From the NCBI RefSeq assembly GCF_963422355.1, contig NC_085088.1:3497847-3561846 (forward strand): a DNA stretch of 64,000 nucleotides, given 5' to 3'. Every line of letters begins with the position of its first letter. Within the stretch, counting starts at the first letter, position 1. The notes beneath the pieces were generated by a model. It did not search any database and was not told where the DNA came from. It saw only the letters and a list, made by a program, of their open reading frames with translations. Positions 48,733 through 64,000 of the stretch are shown in pieces. This DNA is from Corticium candelabrum. Lineage: Eukaryota > Porifera > Homoscleromorpha > Homosclerophorida > Plakinidae. Position numbers and translations under genes: made by a program.

Positions 48733-51700
48733 GTGTATGCAACAGTGGCGGATCCCGGATTTAGCAAAGGAGGGGCGCAGAAAGGACAGAATATCTATGA
48801 CGTCAGAAGTTAATAATAATGATGTTCCGGACACAATGCACTGAATAAAAGACTCCAGAACAACTGCAACTGATCTGCATGATGGAAGAGTTTTGCGCCT
48901 TGTCAGCGAAGTGCTGTAGTCAGGAAACACAAGTGAATGCAGGTAGTACGTAAACACTGTGCGGCACTACCAATGTCTTCTAGTGAATCATATTTATAAA
49001 AACTTTACTTATCTTCAAGCGGGCTAGTATTAAGTTAAAAAACAAAACACAAACTTGGTACACTTTCGGAAATCGAATACCTCTGTAGCGTGCGTTACGC
49101 ACTACACAAGTACAGCACACTATAGCGAAAGAAAAAAGACTGCCAAAGGAGGGAGGGGAGTGCTCGCCCCATCTGGATCCTCCACTCTGCAATTACCTTT
49201 CTCTATAGAGTGTTCTGTCAAAACAAGTACAGCAAGTGCCAGTGAGCAAGTGCATAATGACTGATGGTTGTAGCTAGTGTAACAAAAAAATGTATGTATG
49301 CGGCGTCTGTGGCTCAATTGGTTAGATTTGAGAGTGCATGTATTTGGAAAATGGAATCATCCTGGAATTTTAGGCCACAAGTCTAGGCACGGGATGGGCA
49401 CAGACGTAATTCCTTTTTAGGCAAGGAACTCACATGCAATTGTCTCTCTCTATGGAGTGTCGTGTCGTTTCTGTCAAAACAAGTACAGCAAGTGCATAAT
49501 GACTTCGTAGCAAGTGTGTAGTGACTGACATGCAGTAGTGACTGTTGGTTCTAGAGTTCCATTGTAGCAATTGTATAATGACTGTTAACCTGGGCCCTCT
49601 AGAGACTCTTGTAACCAAAAATGTATGTATATGTATGTATATTGCTGCATGATGTTTGTATACCTGTAGACGTCCGTCGCAGTTCCGTATATTTCTTTTT
49701 TCCACAACTCGGGTGAACGCCAACGGCTTGTTCCAATGAACCTTTGGGTAAGGTGACTACTGCTGCTCAAAAGCGGCATGTCGTCTTCTCGTTCACGATT
49801 ATTCGCTCGCCGAGATTCATTTCCGTTTACTCGTGGTATTAGACGAGCAGAACCAAAGTCGGACACTTTGACGCGTCTCTTTTCGCTCAGCAACAGGTTC
49901 GCACTCTTCAAATCTCTATGAATGCGAGGTGGATCTAGCATATGCAAATGTTTCATTCCCTCCGCAGTGTCCAGAACAAACCGAAGTTGGTCGCTTAGAG
50001 TAAGTTGGACGTCGTCGTTGTCTAGAAGCGAGCGAAGAGCTCCGCCGCTCATAAACTCTACCACAAGAAATGGTTGTACCTCTTCGTACTGACCGGCACC
50101 GATGAACATGACAATATTAGGATGACGTACCGTTCTCATGAATTGAATTTCTCTAAGAAACTCTCTTCTTATATCAGCCCATTCCATCATCACAAGCTGT
50201 AACTGTTTAACCGCCACTGTCCAGTCTCTGTATCTGGCCTTATGGACTTGACCGTATCCACCGGGACAATCTTCGTCCAGTCGACCTTGCAATTCTATTT
50301 CTTGCGAGAGAATGGTAAACGCTTTGCGTGTCTCTTCCAATTCCTTTTCCGTTCGTCGCCTCGACCTGCGATGACGTATCGTTCTCAGACCGCAACATAC
50401 AAGAGCTGTAGTGACCACGACGAAGCCCGTTAATCCTCCGAGTATCATGACAATCAAGAAATAGTTGATGTTGTTGCATCGGTTACCGACAAAGATAAAA
50501 GGGCAACTGCACACAGCGCCGTCCGTCGCCAAGACTTTGCAACTTCCGTGCCCACAGTAATCTGGTTCACAGATGCAGTCTGTAACCGATCTACTTCCTT
50601 CTTTCTTTGTTGTCGTTCCCGTGGGACATTTCAAGCATTCGGCGACTCCTCGAATGCTTGCGTGATATTTTCCAATCGAGCAAGTAACGCACGATGCTGC
50701 AGGACCTTCAACCTGCGCCGCTCCCGGCTTGCATTGCTTTCCTATTGCCAACAAAGTTCCGTTCGGTGATTCCATTACGGTGCCGTAATACACGACGGCA
50801 CCGTTCCAGATGCCGCCTGCATGAGAGATAAAAGGCTTGTCAAATGATACGATATCGGTTCGCTTTTTTAACAACACGTCAATCATCCAAATGTTTTCTG
50901 GACAAAAATCATTATTCCAAACTACAATACGAGACGCACCGTAAGAAACGAGAACACTCGAACACGAGTACATTGTTTGTAGACTCTGTTCACTAAGCAG
51001 ACGACGTCTTGGGATAGCATGGACTTGTCTCCAAGTTCGGTTAGAAATACTAAACGCCCACATGTCAAAGTAACACGCGTACGCTTGCGTTCTGTTTAAC
51101 AAATTTCCTTTTCCTCCATAAATAATCAATTCATTTCCAACTACAGCGGCGCTGTGCCCGAATCTCGGATATGGTCTGCTCTTTCCATCACCGCTTCCTG
51201 ATGACGCGATACTCCATCTAAAGTCAACCCCGTCAAGTATCCATATGTCTGACTTCGCTATTTTGTTATTCGAATATCCTCCAAAGAGTATAATAGGAGA
51301 ACTCGTGGAAGAATCGACAGAAGTCAGACTACACCCAGCACGAGGTGCAGGCAATAAATGAGAGTGGTTATCGAGTTGTACTTGAAACCAGATTCGATGA
51401 ATTGTATTGAACAACCACAGCTCGTTTACTACCGTACCGTTCTCGTGCTGTCCACCAAATAGAACCATATGAGATCGACTGTACGTCCCACAGTTGGACA
51501 AGTGAGTGTTAGGCGTTGTAAACGGCTTCATTTGCCACCACGTCTTCGACTTGATCGTCATTTTCCATACACTTCCAATAAACGAGTTCCCCCCGGGTAT
51601 GCGGTCTCTGCACCATCGCCCGCCGTACAAGTAGAATGTCTTTGAACCAAAGTCATACACGGAGGTGTGGTAAAGTAAGGAGCCCGGATCTGTTAAAGGT

Positions 51701-53025
51701 GGAAATCTTTTAATCTTTTTTCTAAAATGTGGAAAATCTTTCTTCAATACTTTCGCAAAGTAGAATGAAACGTGAGGGAATGAAGGATCATTCGCTTGTT
51801 GTATAATCTGGTGAAGTCTGGCAGCAATTAGTGGCCCCATTGACAACATGACGTCACTTCTATAAAATGTAGGAATTTTCACTTGGAAAAGAGGAGACTT
51901 AAGCAAAGCATGACTTCTGCTGTCCTTCAACGAAACAGCAAGCAAACGTTTGACACCAGAAAGAACCAAATAGGAATTATTCCAAATAAAGATGTTATAA
52001 AAACACACATCCTGTGAAAGAGGAATCGATGCTAGATGGCTTAGAGTTCGACGTTGCCGATCATATACAAATACGGTGGCGATTTTTATAGGATCGTTAG
52101 CAAACAAGAGTTCTAAACATCTTGTAGAAAAGTATATCATTCCTCGATCTACATCTGCAGCAGCCATCAGTCCTCGAACTTCTTTTGGCTCAGCACTAGT
52201 CGTTGCATTCTTTTCCGTCTTGTCAAATAGGTCATGTGGTTGAATGTCGCCAACCCAATGGCAATGGAGATGATATTCTCGGAGCACTTCGCACTTCAGT
52301 TCGTACATCATGAGCTTGTTCGGAGAGTGTGCGTCAATACCGTACACGAATACCGACTCGCAGCAGCTGCTGTTGCAAGACTCATCATCGACGGGATGTC
52401 GTAACGACACGACGCCTTCGAAAGGAAAGTAGAAATAATGAAAATTCGTAAATGCAGTCACGGCAATTCTAGTCCACGTCTCTGTCCAACCGTTGAAATA
52501 CCACACATCTTCTATATGATTAATTAAAAGTACAAACGTTTCGCACACCGTCGGCATAACTTGATGTCCACGCGCATACGTGGGTGTCAATGGTCGATCG
52601 GCAGACGAGATCTGTAGCCAGGAGTTACTCCAGTGTGAATAGATCCACGTGTCACTGAGAATGACTCCATACGACAGACCGCCGACTAGTAGAAGCCTCC
52701 ACGACTCGTCCTCGCGTGTTCTCTTGTAAGAAGCAACGTGGTAATACAGACGAAGGAAAGGGTAGTTTTCCGTCCAGTTGCGATCAAATTCGCTCCAAAC
52801 TCGGTTATGTCGATCGAATGATAGAGTCGTGTTACCAATCGGTACGTGCTCCATCTCATCTAATGATGAAAAAGTAGGCAGCTGGAAAGAGCTACCCTCA
52901 GAGTCGTCTCCATTTTCATACGACCGTACATCGCAAGATCCGCGGGCGGCGACCACGAGAACGCTAGCGATGATGATGATGATGATGATTCTAAGAACCC
53001 GAACAAACACACTCCTCGTCTGCAA
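48219..53025 (-). CDS. Kelch-repeat receptor kinase (TKL-type kinase domain)
   Basis: Two exons, 49664-53025 and 48219-48567, joined in phase 2 (donor GTATAC), encode 1236 aa. Residues 1-30 are a signal peptide with a run of seven Ile. The ectodomain has Kelch-like blades, clearest at about 445-760 (FYLYGGRW, MVLFGGQHENG, IILFGGYSNN, ELIIYGGKGN), then a Cys-rich stalk at about 770-845 (CVTCSIGKYH, CLKCPTGTTTK, EGF-like CEPDYCGHGSC). A membrane helix (YFLIVMILGGLTGFVVVTTA) and an Arg-rich stop-transfer follow. The kinase domain spans about 905-1195: GGYGQV loop, VAVKQL lysine, REFLREI helix C, HRDLKSANLL, DFGSAR, RWRSPELW, and in exon 2 FAIVVWEIVTRQTPFSG and CWQGKPKDRPTF. All catalytic residues are present. 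HRDLKSAN is typical of TKL/Ser-Thr kinases rather than tyrosine kinases (HRDLAARN). The ligand is unknown. Confidence 0.92.
48663..48730. repeat. (TG)n microsatellite in kinase intron
   Basis: A pure TG tract in the single 1.1-kb intron of the receptor kinase gene. Confidence 0.95.
48743..49187. mobile_element. 445-bp CAG-type MITE with 5-bp target duplication
   Basis: The left end is CAGTGGCGGATCC; the right end on the opposite strand is GAGTGGAGGATCC (11 of 13). TGCAA flanks both sides (48738-48742, 49188-49192). Subterminal GGAGGGGCG occurs at both ends. No coding sequence. Confidence 0.65.
49188..49640 (+). repeat. tRNA-derived SINE-like repeat, one full and one truncated copy
   Basis: At 49302-49330 the sequence GCGTCTGTGGCTCAATTGGTTAGA resembles the 5' half of a tRNA with an RNA polymerase III A box, and a weak B-box-like GGAATCATCC follows. 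The unit continues into a body with CAATTGTCTCTCTCTATGGAGTG and GTCAAAACAAGTACAGCAAG and ends in a TGTATGTATG-type tail. The preceding 49188-49300 repeats the body and tail of the same unit without the tRNA part. This is a SINE pattern rather than a functional tRNA gene. Confidence 0.6.
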
Positions 53026-53077
53026 AATTCGAGATCAAACATTACGTGAACAAAGTTGGGCAGTCACCCGCCAATAA

Positions 53078-53842
53078 ATTCCCATAATCGGTGTTTATCA
53101 TAATTGCAACACTTTTATTGCTTGTTTGTGATGCAAAACAAACTTTAGCAGCTATCTTTCCATGCACAAGCATATATTTTCTGGTACGCGTCTACGGTCC
53201 AATCAATTTTTCCACAATAACAAAAAATAGAGCGTTTATAGAGGCTAACTCGTGCAGACTCGATCAGACGGCATGATAAGCGGGAAAACTCTACTAGATA
53301 GATATCCGTGTACCATTTGGCGTCACGTCATCTCTAGAACTAAACACACGTACTGCATCTGCAATCAACGTCAAACCACAGAAAGACTATTAGGTAAATC
53401 TCTATATATTTTATTCTATTTATTTAGCTAGTTCTACGACCGGAAGTATGCGGCACCAACAACGATCAGTCCGTTATGAGTTGCACGTCTGGAAGTCCAT
53501 GAAGGCAAGCACGTCGGTTGCTAGAGAGACCTCTGAACTTGCCTTCTAGCTAACCTGTCGCGCCAGGGCCGACGGAGCAGCAGCAGTCCCTAGCTAGATA
53601 TGCATGCATGTGGCCGCCCAACTTTCGAAATTTCTGTCTAACCAGCTATCTAGACAGTAACACTTCATTACCTCATTTTCTTGACTCATAGCCTAGCTAA
53701 AAGGTTACTTTGCAGACGTCTGTTCGCATAGAGCTCTAGGTGACAAAAGGTGACCAGCTATACGCGTGCGTAAACGTTAGATTACATGGAAATGACGATA
53801 GGATGCGAATGCGTCATGCAGGTTTGCGGTCTTGGATCTTAG
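53078..53842. other. Intergenic region upstream of the receptor kinase
   Basis: Presumably includes the promoter of the receptor kinase gene. No coding sequence is supported. Confidence 0.4.
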
Positions 53843-54062
53843 GAGCCTTGGATCCCAGACGTTTCTACAGGCACCTACGAAACAAAGCATAGAGTAGGCG
53901 GGGAAAGGGCAAAAATGGACGGGAAGAAAGAGCCTCTTTCTTCCTTTTGCCCTTTCCCCGCCTACTCTCTTTTTTTCCGCCCACTTTAGCCCTTTCTCCG
54001 CCTACTCTGTGCTTTGTTTTGTATGCATAGGCGCCTGTAGAAACGTCTGGGATCCGAGGCTC
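53843..54062. repeat. 220-bp fold-back element
   Basis: Arms of about 75 bp are inverted copies of each other: GAGCCTTGGATCCCAGACG, TTTCTACAGGC, AAACAAAGCA and TAGAGTAGGCGGGGAAAGGGC on the left and their complements on the right. A third inverted copy of the 'AAAGGGC..GCGG' part sits in the middle. The next 60 bp (54066-54126) hold another short inverted pair (CCCAGACTCTCTC, GAGAGAGGCTGGGG), so TIR fragments are nested here. Confidence 0.75.
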
Positions 54063-54967
54063 TTAACAGCGTCCCAGACTCTCTCCCGTTTGTCAAGACT
54101 AGCGCGAGAGAGGCTGGGGACGAGGCTATGCGGTCTAAATGTGCTACGCATATGGGAGGACGTGAGGCTTATACAGGGTTTAGAATTGATTATCTAGGTG
54201 TACTTTCTGCGAACAGTGTCTGGCGGCATGGCTACCGCGCAACTGGTCACAGGAGTGGAGCCGAAGGCAACACGCCCCACACATGCACGGGAGAAGACAA
54301 CCTAGCGGCATGGTAACCAAGTTAATTAATTCAGAAATTATGGTATACTAGGATCCATGGCCCGTCCTTCGTACGGGCAAGATACTGTAGTGTAAAGATA
54401 GGTCTGTGGACACGTCACGTGCATCTTTGTTGCGAGGTCCCGGATATTCTAAATGAATTCGAATCTTGTTCTTCGCGCTTGTTTCGATAGAAATCGACAC
54501 ACTCCCCGTGTAGCGCTTGCTGCAGAAAACGTGTAGGTTGGATTCGGTGCAAATGTAATCAGATTTTGGAGAGAAACGAAAGCGCTAGAAGAGTAAGTTT
54601 CGTCGGCAAGAGATATTCGATCGCTCGAAGCTTTGCGAAGGACGGCGATGCATAGGGTCTACACAGGACTGGTGTGGGCGTGTGTTCGAATGAACCGAAA
54701 TGTGTATCGTTAGCGTCGTCGAGAAATTTTAGGCGGGGGTCGACCCCTTGAGAGGGGACCCGGTGCATAATTTTTTAATTTTTTTACGCAAGCCTTCCTC
54801 TGTGCGTGCCGAGTGTGCGTACCGATTTTGGTTGCGAACGGACAAAAGACGTGGCCCCAAACGCGAACACAGACAGACAGACAGACAGACAATTTGAGCT
54901 TTATATAGTAGATTATTATTATATTGTAATTGTATCAACGTAAGTGGTGTCACGTGTACATCATCAT
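54063..54967. other. Intergenic region
   Basis: No supported gene. A short (GACA)n run is at about 54869-54890. Confidence 0.4.
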
Positions 54968-55780
54968 CAGAGCTGCCAACTCTCCCGCATTGAGCGGGAG
55001 ACTCCCGCATTTGGAACCCTTCTCCCGCCTACCCGCATTTGGCATCAAATCTCCCACATTCTGACCATTGGTGGGTGTGACCAAAATGATGGGCCTGCCT
55101 GTTCTGTGTAACTGTACCATACAGTTTTAGTACATGCATGTGTACGCACATACATGATATCCCAATATCAATTTCTGTGTTCCAGCCCCGGCTCTTTCCT
55201 AGCATACTTGGTCAAAATACCGACATACGAGGAGTCGGTCAGAAGTGGAAAGGGGGAGGGACTGCCTACCTGATTACCATATGTATTGCTGGAAAAGCGA
55301 TCGAAGAAGGCCACAAGAAAATAGAATCGAGAACATCCTAACTACCCACGAGAATGTACATGTACTTTTTTCTTAGATTTTCCTAACAGGCAGTAGTACG
55401 TACAGTACAAGTTCTGTGTTTAATTAATTAATTATTATGTTTAGTAATTGGTGTTGATACTGTGTGTCGCTAATTAGGCACATTAATCAATCAGTTATAC
55501 ATTTGTTGTACTATAATTTCATTAATTAATGACTTCTACTCCAACCGGGCATGCAAATACTTAAATTTTGATGATTAGATATTAACTATATAAATTAACT
55601 ATATAATAAATATAAATATTAGATATTATTTATATATATTATTTAACACTTATTACGGTATACATTTATTGATATTAGTGCTATTGTAGGCGTGTCCAAT
55701 TTTTTAAACTAGACTCCCGCATTCTCCCGCAATTTTCCTGCAAACTCACGCATTTTGATACTGCTAGGTTGGCAGGTCTG
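54968..55780. mobile_element. 813-bp MITE related to the 6-bp hAT-like family
   Basis: The ends are CAGAGCTGCCAAC and CAGACCTGCCAAC in inverted orientation, two or three bases from the CAGAGTTGCCAA ends of the element at 15834. CATCAT flanks both sides exactly (54962-54967, 55781-55786), again a 6-bp duplication. Subterminal CTCCCGCATT repeats replace the CACGCAA repeats of the other family. No transposase is present. Confidence 0.8.
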
Positions 55781-55786
55781 CATCAT

Positions 55787-57357
55787 AAACATCCAGGCCC
55801 ACTACAAAAATTGTAGCCTCTAGCCTGCGCGCGTTATGAGGGACTGTGAAAGAGGCTAACTATGAACTAGAACTTCACTTGATGAGTAGTACTGTACGTA
55901 CCAAGAGCAGCAGCGACGTATATACGGCCAATGGAAATACTGCGCATGCGCTTATTGTTATCGCTGCATGGTGTCAAATGATGTCAAAAAATGTGGCGTG
56001 TGTGTACCTATATGTATGTCACTATATGGTGAACCCATGCACGTAGGTGAGGAGACCAGACAAAACAGCTGGACGCGTTGTAACCTCAACTCTAGACTGC
56101 TCTGAACCTCTGTCAAAGGCCAAAAACAGACGAACGATCTAAATCTCAGACTTCTCTTAATTAATGAATTTTTGGTGGTCCTAAACCAAAGTGTGACATG
56201 GCAAAGAAGTATGGATTGAAGGTGTACAGCCAATTGGAATTTGATGCCAGCAAGCAGACAACTTGAAAAGGAATTCCGCAGCTTCTGGAATAAGGAAGCA
56301 GAACTGTTGGCCAGAGATGCCGGACTAAGGCAGCTAGGAAAACAGGAGATTCATGGCATGCATCATTAAAATTAGTACAGCTTGGACTTTGCACAAGTCC
56401 TTATTGTTGAAACTTGACTTGAAGTACCTATAGCAATCACAGCAAAAGGTAACTGATCCTGATTCAGGAAAGAAAAGAGAAGATGACGTGATTGCCAGAA
56501 ATTTGAGTCAAATGGATGCCGCTCAGGTGTCTATTGAATCCAGCTGCATGCATCCACAACAAGCTGAAAGAATCAGCTTTCTCTTCCTCCAAATACCTCT
56601 ATGCATGATTGAGATATAGTTTGAAACAGCAGATCAGAGAGACTGAAAGTCATCTTTATGAAAACATACACATGAACTTAAAAAGTCTCAAGAGTTTCCT
56701 AAGAAGGCCACGGCAAAGCAAGTTGGAGACTTGAAGAGCCACCTATACTGAAATTGAGCAAACTAAGCTTGGACATGCCGACATGTGCAGTGATTTGGAA
56801 GAAGATGAACTAGCATGTCTAGTTGAGGAATTTGAAGACGCTTCCTTTTTACCCATAGGACAGGTAAAATCATCATCTGTGGACACAAGTACATAATTTA
56901 GTGGACATCCAGAAGCACTGGTACCATGAACTGCGCAAATTCTGCCTGTAGAGCTCTCTAGAGATCATATATGTCAAGCTTTAATTAATTAAGCAACTAG
57001 TTCTGACGCTCCTTTCTTTACTACTTACCATGCAATCAAGTAGTGCTGACAGAAACAATACTAGTGGATTGATGTTTCCATTGCAGTTAGGTACTAAACA
57101 CAATCATCCACACTAGATCGATAGTCCACGAATGTTTCCATGAAGTTGAGATATATAGACTATGACCAGCAGCGTTTCGAGCTGTCAATGTACGTGCGTA
57201 TAGTGCCAATAAACTCATAGAGCACTGACCAGGGATCATATCCTAGCGTGAAATTTAGAAACACGTGACAGTGTGAAGTCGAGAATTAAAATTAATTAGA
57301 ATGTACACTTGGAATTCACGACTCACAACAGAACAATGAAACAGCATGTGGAATTAG
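55787..57357. other. Intergenic region with decayed coding-like segments
   Basis: Short open stretches such as LEKEFRSFWNKEAELLARDA (about 56260-56330) and DLEEDELACLVEEFEDASFL (about 56795-56855) look like remnants of a protein gene, but stops and frame changes break them. I do not recognise the family. It may be a degenerate transposon or pseudogene. Confidence 0.3.
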
Positions 57358-57553
57358 CTAACTGATTGTCACAGCAAATTTAGCACCACCAGGCAGTACC
57401 AGCAAGGATGTGGTCTCGGTTTTCAGAAAGCGACACGAGGTACTTCCCCTTTGACCGCCAATTAATTCGTCGTTTCCGGTCGGAACCAATCGCGGGCATC
57501 TTCCATTCATACATCCAATGGATGCTTGAAATACCGCGAAGCCAACTCTGTAA
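57358..57553 (-). CDS. Unassigned exon-like open frame
   Basis: Behind a good acceptor (TTGTACTTTACAG on the minus strand) an open frame reads VGFAVFQASIGCMNGRC and LIGGQRGSTSCRFLKTETT, ending LPGGAKFAVTIS and a stop. The regular alternation of hydrophobic residues resembles a beta-rich domain. No partner exon in matching phase was found within the window, so its status is open. Confidence 0.25.
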
Positions 57554-57916
57554 AGTACAAAGGAAATGGTTACAAAGAAAACGTAATAGTTTCTAGTGTC
57601 TACCAGTTGATCCCGCATTTGTAGGAATGCAACAAATATTTAATATTTCAAACTATTTTTCTTAGAGCTGGGCGCTTGGCACAAGGCGATGTTTAGCGTG
57701 GTATGTACAGGCGCGACTTCCATTTGAACCGGAATGTGGTAATTCCTCTGCACTGCATGTAAACATTCACACGTGCGATAGGTGGGGCCTTATGACGCCA
57801 GTACCACTTGGTGTTACTCGGTGCGCTTATCCGGGCTATTAACATCCAACATTGTGTAAATAAAACGGACACAACTCTACCATCGTTTAACAGTTTTCAC
57901 TCATCCTACGACCTCT

Positions 57917-64000
<6,084 letters not shown>

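Noticed and set aside
49302-49408. Candidate tRNA gene (A box present, GCGTCTG pairs with a distant CAGACGT)
   Set aside because: The distance is about 105 nt, no proper anticodon or T arm can be formed, and a SINE body follows.
50240-50769. Frames on both strands inside the receptor kinase exon
   Set aside because: They are shadows of the kinase and stalk coding sequence.

Overview
The window is animal nuclear DNA. Its genes have many short GT-AG introns, metazoan gene families (EDC4, copine, CD109/alpha-2-macroglobulin, ZIP transporter, sigma-like GST, Pointed domains) and a very heavy load of TG/AC and TCTG microsatellites and small DNA transposons. The receptor kinase architecture and Pointed-only genes would fit an early-branching or marine invertebrate such as a sponge, but the species cannot be fixed from the sequence alone.

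Layout. 1-161: last exon of a ZIP zinc transporter. 1193-14957 (+): a complete 23-exon EDC4 gene, model length 1386 aa, close to the vertebrate length. 15834-19505: a degenerate hAT-like transposon with 6-bp target duplications. 19845-21367 (-): two intronless GST genes in tandem. 21784-32586 (-): a cluster of small genes whose only recognisable domain is a Pointed (SAM_PNT) domain (three apparently intact, one decayed), with a deletion derivative of the hAT-like element between them. 34458-46812 (-): a complete 13-exon copine gene whose 8.7-kb intron holds a Mutator-like inverted-repeat element and a decayed Ty3/gypsy-type LTR element, itself split by a 1.5-kb MITE. 48219-53025 (-): a two-exon receptor kinase with Kelch-like ectodomain repeats, a cysteine-rich stalk, one membrane segment and a TKL-type kinase domain. 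57917 to the window edge (+): the first 12 exons (330 codons) of a secreted CD109/alpha-2-macroglobulin-like thioester protein family member.

The genes do not form a pathway or operon. The most notable biology is the Pointed-only cluster (possible regulators of ETS factors, by analogy with insect Mae/Edl), the Kelch receptor kinase, and several transposon families whose boundaries and target duplications can be read directly. Exon models were built by hand from splice signals, reading phase and family similarity; no transcript or database evidence was used.
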